A DNA stretch of 64,000 nucleotides from JAWRCU01 sp033542235 (GTDB taxonomy: Bacteria; Pseudomonadota; Alphaproteobacteria; Rhizobiales; Rhizobiaceae). Position numbers and translations under genes: made by a program. This document shows positions 1 through 8,437 of this stretch, piece after piece. The stretch spans positions 215,901 to 279,900 of the forward strand of contig NZ_JAWRCU010000009.1 in NCBI RefSeq assembly GCF_033542235.1, written 5' to 3'. The notes under the pieces were generated by a model, which worked only from the letters and a program-made list of their open reading frames with translations, was not told the origin of the DNA and searched no databases. Each line of letters starts with the position of its first letter. Within the stretch, counting starts at the first letter, position 1.

Positions 1-2
1 TC

Positions 3-698
3 GCCGCGCTGGTCGCGGCCGTGCTCCTGGCGCTCCTCACCGAGCGCGCCGCCTTCCTGCCGCTGCGTGGCGCCGATCCGGCCACGCTGTTGATCGCGTC
101 CTTCGCCGCAAGCTTCTTCATCGAAAAGCTGATGGTGATGTTCGTCGGTTCCCGGCCCAAGGGCGTCGACTTTCTGCCTTTCCTTGCCGGACAGGTGGAG
201 ATCGCCGGCGTTCGGCTGCAGCTTCTCCAGATTGTCACGATCGTCGTAAGCCTCATCCTGCTCTCCGCCACGACCTCGTTCCTGAAAACGACACGGCTTG
301 GCCTGGAAATGCGCGCAGCGGCGGAGAATTTCCGTATGGCCGAGGTGCTCGGCATCCGTGCCAATCGGGTGATCGCCGCGGCTTTCGCCATCAGCGGCGT
401 GCTCGCGGCGGCAGTCGCGTGCCTCTTCGTCGCTCAGACCGGTCTCGTGCAGCCGCGCATGGGCCTTCAGCTTGTTATCATCGCCTTCGTCGGCACGGTG
501 ATCGGCGGGCTGGGCAGCCTGCCGGGTGCGGCGTTCGGCGGCTTCCTGGTCGGCGCCGCGACGATCCTGCTGCAGGCATTGCTGCCCGAGGAACTGCGCG
601 TCTTTCGGGAGGCGTTCCTGTTCGTGGCTGTGGCCGTGGTGCTGCTGTTCCGGCCGCAGGGCCTCATTCCGGCCCGTGGCATGAAGGAGCGCATCTGA
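3..698 (+). CDS. livH: Branched-chain amino acid type ABC transporter permease, LivH family (5' end outside window)
   Basis: Inner-membrane permease of a high-affinity branched-chain amino acid type (HAAT) importer. The reading frame is open from the left edge, so the start codon lies upstream of the window; about 231 residues are visible. Several hydrophobic segments are seen, and the EAA-like cytoplasmic loop reads GLEMRAAAENFRMAEVLGI, followed by the family's typical glycine-rich region (VIGGLGSLPGAAFGG) and a C-terminal RPQGL motif. It overlaps the following livM by one base (TGATG), so the two are translationally coupled. The ATPases and the binding protein are presumably upstream. The true substrate cannot be read from the permease; amides, urea and aromatic compounds also use this family. 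Confidence 0.93.
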   Translation, partial: AALVAAVLLALLTERAAFLPLRGADPATLLIASFAASFFIEKLMVMFVGSRPKGVDFLPFLAGQVEIAGVRLQLLQIVTIVVSLILLSATTSFLKTTRLGLEMRAAAENFRMAEVLGIRANRVIAAAFAISGVLAAAVACLFVAQTGLVQPRMGLQLVIIAFVGTVIGGLGSLPGAAFGGFLVGAATILLQALLPEELRVFREAFLFVAVAVVLLFRPQGLIPARGMKERI

Positions 699-1816
699 TG
701 GCCGCGATCCCGTCGTCGACGCCGGTCCCCGAGGCTCGGCCAGCTGCCCGCGGATGGGCTGGGCGGCTCGCGCCGCTTGTCATCCTCGTCGTTGTTCTGC
801 TCGTGCTCGCCGGTGTGGCCGAGCTCGCGCCGACGGTCGTGCAACGCCGCCTCACGCAAGGCCTGATCAACCTCGTCGCCGTGGTCGGGCTCTATATCTT
901 CGTCGGCAATTCGGGCGTGCTCTCTTTCGGCAATGTCGCTTTCATGGCCATCGGCGCCTATGTCTCTGCGCTGCTCACGATGCCGGCTGCGGCCAAGGGC
1001 GTGTTCCTGCCGGACCTTCCCGCCTTTCTCGGTCAGGCCGAATGGCCGGCCACGGCGGGCGCGCTCGCGGGAGGGGCCGCGGCCGCCCTCGTCGGAGCGG
1101 TTGCCGGCTTTCCGTTGATGCGACTGTCGGGCATCTCGGCCAGCATCGCCACATTCGCGATCCTTGTCGTCGCCTATGTCGTGCTCGGCAACTGGACGTC
1201 GATGACAGGCGGCCAGAACTCGCTGATGGGCCTGCCGATCTATGTCGGGCTGTGGACCGCAGCGGCATGGGCGATCGTGGCCGTCGTCATCGCCTTCCTC
1301 CACCAGGAATCGCGCTCGGGGCTGTTGCTTCGCGCCTCGCGCGAGGACGAGGCCGCGGCGGCGGCCTGCGGCGTGCACATGGTCCGGCATCGCCTCATCG
1401 CCTTCATCATCAGCGCCTTCATCTCCGGCATCTCAGGTGTGCTGCTCGGTCATTTCCTCGGCACGGTGCGGGTCGAGACCTTCTATCTCGATCTCACTTT
1501 CCTGATTCTGGCCATGCTGGTCATCGGCGGCATGCGCAGCCTGACAGGTGCCGTCACGGGCGCGATCGTCATTACCCTGCTGACCGAGTTGCTGCGCCAG
1601 GCCGAAGTCGGCGTGACCGTCGGAACCACGAAGCTCGCCGCGCCGGGAGGGTTGGGTGACGCCGTGCTGGCGCTGTTGATGCTGCTGATCATCCTGTTCC
1701 GGCCGAAGGGCATTGCCGGCGGCCGCGAAATCGGCTGGCCGAGCCCCCGCCGCCCAGTCTCTCCGCAAAAACTCTCGCCCCAAACAGCAACGAGAATTGA
1801 GGAAACCCAGCCATGA
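698..1816 (+). CDS. livM: Branched-chain amino acid type ABC transporter permease, LivM family
   Basis: Second permease of the HAAT importer, 372 residues from the ATG at 698, which overlaps the livH stop. A longer in-frame ORF begins upstream, but that part lies inside livH and reads as out-of-frame sequence. The N-terminus is an Ala/Pro-rich cytoplasmic tail followed by a first membrane segment (LAPLVILVVVLLVLAGV). LivM hallmarks are visible: NSGVLSFGNVAFMAIGAY, the loop RASREDEAAAAACGV, and a C-terminal LFRPKGIAGG. The stop overlaps the next gene by 4 bases (ATGA), so transport and the two downstream hydrolase genes form one operon. Confidence 0.93.
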   Translation: MAAIPSSTPVPEARPAARGWAGRLAPLVILVVVLLVLAGVAELAPTVVQRRLTQGLINLVAVVGLYIFVGNSGVLSFGNVAFMAIGAYVSALLTMPAAAKGVFLPDLPAFLGQAEWPATAGALAGGAAAALVGAVAGFPLMRLSGISASIATFAILVVAYVVLGNWTSMTGGQNSLMGLPIYVGLWTAAAWAIVAVVIAFLHQESRSGLLLRASREDEAAAAACGVHMVRHRLIAFIISAFISGISGVLLGHFLGTVRVETFYLDLTFLILAMLVIGGMRSLTGAVTGAIVITLLTELLRQAEVGVTVGTTKLAAPGGLGDAVLALLMLLIILFRPKGIAGGREIGWPSPRRPVSPQKLSPQTATRIEETQP

Positions 1817-2700
1817 CCGACGCTCCTCCGCCCCCCATCGTCGATCCGAGCGCGCTCACCGAAGTCGCCAAGGACGTCTACGTCATCGGCGACCGCAGGA
1901 TTCCGCTCGTGCCGAATATCGGCATCGTGCTCGGCGCCAATGCCGCGCTCGTGGTCGATACCGGCATGGGGCCAGCCAACGGACAGGCAGTGCTGGATAC
2001 TACCCGCAGGCTTGCCGGTGGTCGACGTCTGATCTTGACGCTCACGCATTTCCACCCCGAGCACGGCTTCGGCGCCCAAGCTTTCAAGGGGCAGGCACAG
2101 ATCATCTACAACGCCGGCCAGCGCGACGAGCTTTCCGCCAAGGGCCAGCCATATCTCGACATGTTCCGCACTTTCGGTCCCGGCGTCGCCGCAGCGCTCG
2201 AAAGCACGGAGCTCGTCATGCCCGACGAGGTGTATGAAGGCCCGACGAAGACAATCGATCTCGGGGGCCGGAGCGTGGAGCTCTCGACCTATGGTGCGGC
2301 CCACACGCGCGGCGATCAGGTGGTACGCGTTCCCGACACCGGCGTGGTCTTCGTCGGCGACCTTGCGGAGGAGCGCATCTTCCCGATCTTTCCCTGGTTT
2401 CCCCCCAACGATGCGGATATCGATGCTGCCAACTGGGCGAAGGTGCTGGGAAAGCTGGAAGCCGACCGGCCTCACGTCGTCGTTCCCGGCCACGGCTCGG
2501 TCGGTGGCGGGGGAATCCTCGCGGCAGTGCGTGGCTATATCGAGGATCTCGGGCCGCGTGTCGCCGATCGGCTGCGGGCCGGCGAAAGCGTTGACGACAT
2601 CGTCAAGACGCTCGCCGCCGAGGTGCGCGCCGAGCACCCCGACTGGGATTCGCCCGAATGGATCGACTTCGCGATCCGCTATTTCGCTGACAAATCCTAG
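1813..2700 (+). CDS. MBL-fold metallohydrolase
   Basis: Metallo-beta-lactamase superfamily hydrolase of 295 residues. The metal motif reads THFHPEHGFG with H79, H81, E83 and H84, so the usual Asp of HxHxDH is Glu here. Further metal ligands are plausible in AAHTRGD, VFVGDLAEE and VVPGHGS. No signal peptide is seen. The start is the ATG that overlaps the livM stop by 4 bases. Its place between importer permeases and an isochorismatase-fold protein suggests it hydrolyses the imported compound or a product of it, perhaps a lactone, ester or amide. The substrate is unknown. Confidence 0.85.
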   Translation: MTDAPPPPIVDPSALTEVAKDVYVIGDRRIPLVPNIGIVLGANAALVVDTGMGPANGQAVLDTTRRLAGGRRLILTLTHFHPEHGFGAQAFKGQAQIIYNAGQRDELSAKGQPYLDMFRTFGPGVAAALESTELVMPDEVYEGPTKTIDLGGRSVELSTYGAAHTRGDQVVRVPDTGVVFVGDLAEERIFPIFPWFPPNDADIDAANWAKVLGKLEADRPHVVVPGHGSVGGGGILAAVRGYIEDLGPRVADRLRAGESVDDIVKTLAAEVRAEHPDWDSPEWIDFAIRYFADKS

Positions 2701-2718
2701 AACTGGCGGTGGGCCAAG

Positions 2719-3294
2719 ATGTCCAAGGCTCTCATCGCCCTGCATTTCCAGAACGACATCTGCCATCCCGACGGCAAGATTCCCTTTGCCGTCGACCGGT
2801 CGTCAGGCGAGCCGGCGCGCTTCTTCGACGTCTGCCGCGGCGCGATCGCCGGAGCCCGGCAGGCGGGCTGGCTCATCGTCCATGTCCACATCGCCTTCCA
2901 GCCGGACTACGCGGACCTGCTGCGCAACTGTCGCCTGTTCGGCGCCGTCGAAGTGCTCGGCGCGCTGAAGCGCGGCTCATGGGGCGCCGATGCGTTGGAA
3001 GGCTTCGAGCCTGAGCTTGGCGACCTCAAGCTGGTTCACAACTGCAACAACGCCTTCCACGGCACCGGCCTAGACGCGATCTTGAGGGAGAGAGGCGTGA
3101 CAGAGCTCGCCGTAATGGGGCTCGCCACCCAATATTCCGTCGAGCACACGGTCCGCCATGCCGCCGACCTCGGCTATCGCGTCACCATGATCCGCGACTG
3201 CTGCGGCTCGGCCAATGCAGCGGCAGCGGAGGCTTCTTTCGCCGCAATGGCGATGCTGGCCGAGATCAGGGAGCTCGAGGAGGTTGAGTTCTGA
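2719..3294 (+). CDS. Isochorismatase-fold (cysteine hydrolase family) protein with altered catalytic triad
   Basis: The 191-residue protein has the isochorismatase/nicotinamidase fold: N-terminal LHFQND with Asp13, then NAFHGTGLDAIL, then MGLATQYSVEHTVRHAADLGY. In active amidohydrolases of this family the triad is Asp-Lys-Cys. Here the Asp is kept, the Lys position (normally VxKxxxSAF) reads VHNCNNAF with His107, and the Cys position (normally TxxCVExT) reads ATQYSVEHT with Ser140 (codon TCC at 3136). It sits 18 bases after the MBL gene and is the last gene of the operon. It may be a non-Cys hydrolase, as in the EntB/PhzD branch where Cys is also absent, or a non-catalytic member. Confidence 0.82.
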   Translation: MSKALIALHFQNDICHPDGKIPFAVDRSSGEPARFFDVCRGAIAGARQAGWLIVHVHIAFQPDYADLLRNCRLFGAVEVLGALKRGSWGADALEGFEPELGDLKLVHNCNNAFHGTGLDAILRERGVTELAVMGLATQYSVEHTVRHAADLGYRVTMIRDCCGSANAAAAEASFAAMAMLAEIRELEEVEF

Positions 3295-3459
3295 GCGGTA
3301 GGAGCGTTGTGCTTTAAGATTGACGCAGCCCCTCACGCTTGCCCAGTCAAACCGGGAGAGTGGCGTCAATAGCTGGTACCGCCGATGATAGAAATTGACC
3401 GTTGGCAATCCTCCTCGGTCCAAATGGCGTTGCGACTGCCAACCAAAAAACAGAAAGCT

Positions 3460-4065
3460 CTATCCGATCACCGGCGTCAGGTTCGCTGCTGGCGTGTCGA
3501 TGATCAGGTCAGTCATCGCCTCGATTGCAGGCGCCACCTTGTCGCCTCGCACGCCGAGATAGGCGCCGGTGACGAAGCCGTTGAACGACATGAAGAGGAT
3601 GTGGGCCAGGCTGGCGTAGTGATGGTTGCTGCGCAGCGGCTTCGGCTCCGCCGCCTTGAGCATCCTGGCGACATGCTGCTCGCACCACTCGAGCAGTTCG
3701 CCCCTGTAATGGTCGGCCGGGGTCGCCATGGACACCGCCTGCATCAGGTTATTGGCGAAGAAATTCTGCTCGTTCGGGATGTCGCACCAGATCGTCTCGA
3801 CGATATGGCGGACCTTGGCGCGCTGCCCGTCAAGCGACGTCAGCTCGCCTTCCAGCTGCTCGAGCCGGCTGCGCAGCCAGGGGCTGTACACCTGGTAGAA
3901 GAGGTCGAGCTTGGATTCGAAATAGGTGTAGATCGCCGATGCGGCCACGCCCGCTCGCTGGCCGATCTCGTTGGCCGAAGTGCCGGCGTATCCCTTTTCG
4001 ACGAAAAGCTGCGCCGCAGCGTCGAGGATCGCCTCGCGCACTTCAGCCTTCTTGACCTGCACCAT
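3460..4065 (-). CDS. TetR/AcrR family transcriptional regulator
   Basis: 201 residues. The N-terminal helix-turn-helix is typical of TetR (REAILDAAAQLFVEKGYAGT, then ANEIGQRAGVAASAIYTYF). The C-terminal ligand-binding half is helical and without recognisable specificity. It is convergent with the livHM-MBL-hydrolase operon and divergent from the YddA-like exporter at 4308. Because TetR genes often repress a divergent exporter, regulation of that transporter through the 240-bp shared region is the simplest hypothesis. Confidence 0.92.
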   Translation of the reverse strand: MVQVKKAEVREAILDAAAQLFVEKGYAGTSANEIGQRAGVAASAIYTYFESKLDLFYQVYSPWLRSRLEQLEGELTSLDGQRAKVRHIVETIWCDIPNEQNFFANNLMQAVSMATPADHYRGELLEWCEQHVARMLKAAEPKPLRSNHHYASLAHILFMSFNGFVTGAYLGVRGDKVAPAIEAMTDLIIDTPAANLTPVIG

Positions 4066-4307
4066 CCCTTGCCTTCGAAAGCAGCCTGACGCTCACGCGT
4101 AGCCAACTCGCAGGACAGGTTCAACCCGGAAGTTGGACCCGTGAACTGCATCCGTAGAGCATTGCAGGCAGCGCCATGTTCCTCATAGGCGGACGCTTGC
4201 TCTGAAACCGCTGCGAGTATCGCAACACCAGAAGAGCCATGGCGCAATTGGCAGCCGGATCAAAGCGGATCGATGAAACCTTCTGATTTTTAAGCCGTTG
4301 TCGGCTG

Positions 4308-6338
4308 ATGCCCGAGGTAGAATCCAAACCGAGATCGATTGATCACCCTGAAGCGGGCGGTGCCGAGAAATTGCGCCAGAAGAAAGAATCGACTGTTGAC
4401 GCCGTATCCGAGGTCGTCGGGGAGGCCGCCCCACCTCCGGACGAGGTCGAAATTGATCCAGAGCTAAGTCCTGAGCAGGCCGAACAGGCGCGCAAGCGGT
4501 ACCTGCTGACGCGTTTCTGGATCAGCGCGCGCGGTTACTGGAGCCGGCGCGGCGATCGGCTCGCCTGGCCGTGCACGATCGGGCTATTGATCCTGATCGG
4601 CATCAATGTCGGATTCCAGTACGGGATCAACGTCTGGAACCGCGCAATTTTCGACGCCATCGAGCAGCGCAATGCCCAGACCGTATACTTCCTGAGCGCG
4701 GTTTTTCTGCCACTCGTGGCCGGAAGCGTCACGCTCGTCGTTGCGCAGGTCTTCCTGCGCATGATGATCCAGCGCCGCTGGCGTTCCTGGCTCACCACTG
4801 CAGCTATCGCGCGTTGGCTCGCAAACGGCCGCTATTACCAGCTGAACCTCGTAGCGGGCGACCATCAGAACCCCGAAGCCCGTCTTTCCGAGGATCTGCG
4901 GATTGCCACGGAGTCGCCGATCGATTTCGTTGCCGGTGTCATTTCCGCATTTCTGTCGGCCTCGACCTTCATCGTGGTGCTGTGGACGATCGGCGGCGCC
5001 CTGAGCTTCACAGTCGCGGGCTCTACGATCACCATTCCCGGCTTTCTAGTCATCACCGCTGTGCTCTATGCTGCGATCACATCCACTTCGATGGCCATCA
5101 TTGGCCGTCATTTCGTCCAGCTCTCCGAGCAGAAAAATCAGGCGGAAGCCGAATTCCGCTATACGCTGACGCGCGTGCGCGAAAACGGTGAAAGCATCGC
5201 CTTGCTGGGCGGCGAGGAGGAGGAGCGTAGCGGCATCGACAAGACCTTCGGCGGCGTGCTCAGGCAGTGGGCCCTCCTTGCGGGCCAGCACATGCGCACG
5301 ACGCTGGTGTCGCAAGGATCGAGCCTGTTTGCGCCTGTTATCCCCGTTCTGCTTTGCGCTCCAAAGTTTCTCGAAGGCAGCATGACGCTCGGACAGGTCA
5401 TGCAGGCTGCGTCCGCCTTCGCCATAGTGCAGGGCGCTTTCGGATGGCTGGTCGACAACTACCCGCGTCTCGCCGATTGGAACGCATCCGCACGGCGCGT
5501 CGCCTCACTGATGATGTCGCTCGACGGCCTCGAGCGCGCCGAACACAGCGACGCGCTCGGACGCATCAAGCGCGGCGAGACCGAAGGCGATGCGATGCTC
5601 AGCCTGGACAATCTCTCGGTGACGCTCGACGACGGCACCGCCGTGGTGAAGGAAACCGAGGTCGTGATCGAACCAGGCGAGCGGGTGCTGGTGGCCGGCG
5701 AATCCGGTTCAGGCAAGAGCACGCTGGTGCGGGCCGTGGCGGGTCTATGGCCGTGGGGTCACGGCAGTGTCAATTTCCACCCTGACAGGCGGCTGTTCAT
5801 GTTGCCGCAACGTCCTTATGTCCCGACTGGGACGCTTCGCCGTGCAGCCGCATATCCCGGCGCTGCCGACAACTGGGCCCTCGATGAGATCAATGCCGCC
5901 CTCGACAAGGTAGGCCTCGGCCACCTGAAGGACAGGGTCGAGGAGGAAGCGGCATGGGACCAGACCTTGTCCGGCGGCGAGAAGCAGCGGCTCGCCTTCG
6001 CGCGTCTCCTCCTGCACCGCCCCGACATCATCGTCCTGGATGAAGCGACGTCGGCACTCGATGAGAAGAGCCAGGACAAAATAATGGAAACGGTGATCCA
6101 TGAATTGCCGAAAGTCACGATCGTAAGCGTCGCCCACCGAGCCGAGCTGGAGGGCTTCCATAGCCGCAAGATCACACTGGAGAGGCACGAGGGCGGCGCA
6201 AAGCTTGTCAGCGATATTGAACTCATCCCGCGCAAGGGCAAAGGGAACCTGCTTAGCCGCTTTCTGGAGCATCGGCGCTCCCTGCCGCAGGGCAGGAAGA
6301 CCTTGAATGGAGAGGCGCTGTCCCGGACCAAAAACTGA
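4308..6338 (+). CDS. ABC transporter, fused permease/ATPase of YddA/SbmA-BacA type
   Basis: 676-residue half-transporter. Residues 1-70 are an acidic, Pro/Glu-rich leader. About six membrane helices follow (from LAWPCTIGLLILIGINVGF), belonging to the SbmA/BacA-like ABC membrane domain (motifs RWRSWLTTAAIARWL, YYQLN, NPEARLSEDLR). The ATPase domain starts near residue 430, with Walker A GESGSGKST, signature LSGGEKQR and Walker B IIVLDEATSALDE. The architecture is that of E. coli YddA and rhizobial BacA-like proteins such as BclA, which import or translocate peptides. The start is the ATG at 4308, with no good Shine-Dalgarno sequence. The N-terminal leader makes it longer than most relatives. 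Substrate unknown; peptides or hydrophobic compounds are plausible. Confidence 0.88.
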   Translation: MPEVESKPRSIDHPEAGGAEKLRQKKESTVDAVSEVVGEAAPPPDEVEIDPELSPEQAEQARKRYLLTRFWISARGYWSRRGDRLAWPCTIGLLILIGINVGFQYGINVWNRAIFDAIEQRNAQTVYFLSAVFLPLVAGSVTLVVAQVFLRMMIQRRWRSWLTTAAIARWLANGRYYQLNLVAGDHQNPEARLSEDLRIATESPIDFVAGVISAFLSASTFIVVLWTIGGALSFTVAGSTITIPGFLVITAVLYAAITSTSMAIIGRHFVQLSEQKNQAEAEFRYTLTRVRENGESIALLGGEEEERSGIDKTFGGVLRQWALLAGQHMRTTLVSQGSSLFAPVIPVLLCAPKFLEGSMTLGQVMQAASAFAIVQGAFGWLVDNYPRLADWNASARRVASLMMSLDGLERAEHSDALGRIKRGETEGDAMLSLDNLSVTLDDGTAVVKETEVVIEPGERVLVAGESGSGKSTLVRAVAGLWPWGHGSVNFHPDRRLFMLPQRPYVPTGTLRRAAAYPGAADNWALDEINAALDKVGLGHLKDRVEEEAAWDQTLSGGEKQRLAFARLLLHRPDIIVLDEATSALDEKSQDKIMETVIHELPKVTIVSVAHRAELEGFHSRKITLERHEGGAKLVSDIELIPRKGKGNLLSRFLEHRRSLPQGRKTLNGEALSRTKN

Positions 6339-6528
6339 AGTTCGCCCACGTCAGCCCTTCCTAGGCAAATTTTCGCAAGCATACTCTTCGTGAGGGAAGA
6401 GGTCGCGTCGCACAGACTGCCAGATCTGGACAGCTGCCATCTGGGCTGATTGGATCGTGCGCCGTGCACGCCAAGTATGGCGAACAACGAGCACGACTGG
6501 CAAAGCAGATATGGCCGGAGGAGCACCC

Positions 6529-7452
6529 ATGCCCCACGGTATCTCGCCGACCGGACGACCGATCGTTGATGCTCATATGCATCTCTACGACAGCCATGCC
6601 GTTCGGTACGCCGTCTTCGAGCATCGGGATCCGACCTTTGAGGCGCTGGTCGGGGACTATGGCGCGCTGCCGCGCAGCTACAGTCTCGACGACTATCTGC
6701 GGGCCACGCGGTCTCGCAACGTTTCCGGTCTCGTCTGGCACGAATTTATCGCCGAAGACAGCCTGGAAGAGATCGCGTGGGCGCAACTTCTTGCCGCTTC
6801 CGCGCCCTTGCCGATCGCGCTTGTGGGACTGGTGGACTTCGCCGATCCAGGCTTGCCGCGCCGGCTCGAGGCCTATCGCGAAATACCAGGCCTCTCCGCG
6901 GTGCGCCAGCATCTGGGCTGGGATGAGAATGCTCCACTTCGCAGGATGGCTGCGCGCCCGGACTTCATGAGCGACCCGGCCTGGCTCGAGGGGCTTGGCA
7001 CGCTCGAGGGGCTCGATTTGCGCTGTGGGCTCGAGGTGTTCGCGCCGCAATTGCCCGACCTGCTTGGCGTGGTCCGCGCTCATCCCGACATCGGCTTCAC
7101 CATAGCCGTGATGGGCTGGCCCACTGATCGAAGCGCCGATGGGTTCTCCCGCTGGCGCTCGGACATGCTGGCGCTCGGCCGCTGCGATAACACCTGTGGA
7201 AGCATCTCCGCTGTCGAGTGTGTCTTCGGTCTTGGCTGGAGCGAGGTGGAGGTCGGGCCCTGGATCATGTCGGTTATAGAAGCCTTCGGTCCGGAGCGCT
7301 GCATGTTCGGCAGCCACCTTCCGATCGATGGATTGTCCTATGGATTCGACCGGCTCTACGACGCCTATGAGCGAATTGTCTCTGGCTTCTCGGAGGACGA
7401 GAAGGACGCGATGTTCCGAGGAACCGCGGCGGCGTGGTTCAGGATCTCGTAA
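6529..7452 (+). CDS. Amidohydrolase family protein (TIM-barrel, lactonase-like)
   Basis: 307 residues of the amidohydrolase-2 superfamily (COG3618-like), which includes L-fuconolactonase and 2-pyrone-4,6-dicarboxylate lactonase. The metal-site HxH reads IVDAHMHLYDS near the N-terminus; GLSAVRQHLGWDENAPLRRM in the middle and MFGSHLPIDG near the C-terminus are further family features. The ATG at 6529 is chosen because GGAGGA lies about 7 bases upstream; the ORF is open further upstream without a ribosome binding site. It is the first gene of a sugar-acid cluster (SDR, FadR-type regulator, dehydratase, ABC importer, SMP-30 lactonase), so hydrolysis of a sugar lactone is the likely role. Confidence 0.8.
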   Translation: MPHGISPTGRPIVDAHMHLYDSHAVRYAVFEHRDPTFEALVGDYGALPRSYSLDDYLRATRSRNVSGLVWHEFIAEDSLEEIAWAQLLAASAPLPIALVGLVDFADPGLPRRLEAYREIPGLSAVRQHLGWDENAPLRRMAARPDFMSDPAWLEGLGTLEGLDLRCGLEVFAPQLPDLLGVVRAHPDIGFTIAVMGWPTDRSADGFSRWRSDMLALGRCDNTCGSISAVECVFGLGWSEVEVGPWIMSVIEAFGPERCMFGSHLPIDGLSYGFDRLYDAYERIVSGFSEDEKDAMFRGTAAAWFRIS

Positions 7453-7533
7453 CAAGGCCTGACAGTGAAGTGGATGTAGTTGGACAGGCGCAAACAATCT
7501 GGCGCGCGCGTCAAGGACGCAGAGGACATCGCA

Positions 7534-8265
7534 ATGGCCCGAATGACGAACAAGATCGCGTTGGTTGTGGGTGGTGCGAAGGGCATCGGCCTTGCCATCT
7601 CGGAGCGGCTGGCAGCCGAGGGTGCGGCGGTGTTTCTCACCGGGCGACACGCCGAAGAAGTCGAGAGGGCAGCCGAGAAGATCGGCCGCGGGGCGCGTGG
7701 CATCGTTGCAGATGCCAGCGTGCCGCGGGACGTGTCGGAGGCAATCGCGACGGTCCGGGACGAGCATGGTCGTATCGATGCGCTGGTTGTAAACGCGGGG
7801 ATTTCAGAGCCGGCGTTCCTGATCGACGAAACACCGGAGCATTTCGAACGTCATTTCCTGGTCAATGTTCGCAGCTCCCTCCTCGCCTTGCAGGCGGCGA
7901 TTGGCATCATGAGGGACGGCAGCTCCGTTGCGCTCGTCGGCTCGGCCGCGGATACAGCGGGCGTGCCTTCCTACGGCACCTATTCTGCAACCAAGGCGGC
8001 CTTGCGCTCCTATGCGCGCACTTGGACCGCGGAACTCGCGCCCCGCGGTATTCGCGTGAACGTCGTGAGCCCGGGGCCGACCGACACTGCGATGTTGGCA
8101 ACAACGCCAGATGAAGTCCGCGCCGCGCTGGTCGCGCGCATCCCGCTCGGACGGATCGGGCGTCCCGAGGAAGTCGCTGCCGCAGCGCTGTTTCTCCTTA
8201 GCGACGAGGCGAGCTTCATCGCCGGTGCCGAGCTGTGCGTCGACGGTGGCATGCGGCAGGTCTGA
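7534..8265 (+). CDS. SDR family NAD(P)-dependent oxidoreductase
   Basis: 243 residues. Cofactor motif GGAKGIG near residue 12 (variant of TGxxxGIG), NAG motif VVNAGIS, active-site YSATK preceded by Ser in VGSAADTAG, and the classical C-terminus FIAGAELCVDGG. The start at 7534 has AGAGGA 7 bases upstream; the upstream in-frame extension is not supported. The cluster context suggests oxidation of a sugar or alditol to a lactone or keto-sugar. A second SDR lies in the related cluster at 58541. Confidence 0.9.
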   Translation: MARMTNKIALVVGGAKGIGLAISERLAAEGAAVFLTGRHAEEVERAAEKIGRGARGIVADASVPRDVSEAIATVRDEHGRIDALVVNAGISEPAFLIDETPEHFERHFLVNVRSSLLALQAAIGIMRDGSSVALVGSAADTAGVPSYGTYSATKAALRSYARTWTAELAPRGIRVNVVSPGPTDTAMLATTPDEVRAALVARIPLGRIGRPEEVAAAALFLLSDEASFIAGAELCVDGGMRQV

Positions 8266-8437
8266 CGCTTCAACTTGCGGACTGGCTATTTGCCAGGTTT
8301 CGCCTTGGGGGCGTTTTTGAGTTGCTGCCCGCTGGCGAGGACTGTAAACATCATATCATTTTGCCCCTATAGGATAATTGTTGCGCTCCCCGCGACGGTC
8401 GTCGCGGCTCATGCAAAACGATGAAAGGATCAGCCGC

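Noticed and set aside
1483..2766. A 427-residue minus-strand ORF over livM and the MBL gene
   Set aside because: Antisense shadow; plus-strand genes are overlapping and motif-bearing.
6361..7767. A 468-residue minus-strand ORF over the amidohydrolase and SDR
   Set aside because: Composition is shadow-like and no family features are seen; both plus-strand genes have ribosome binding sites and motifs.
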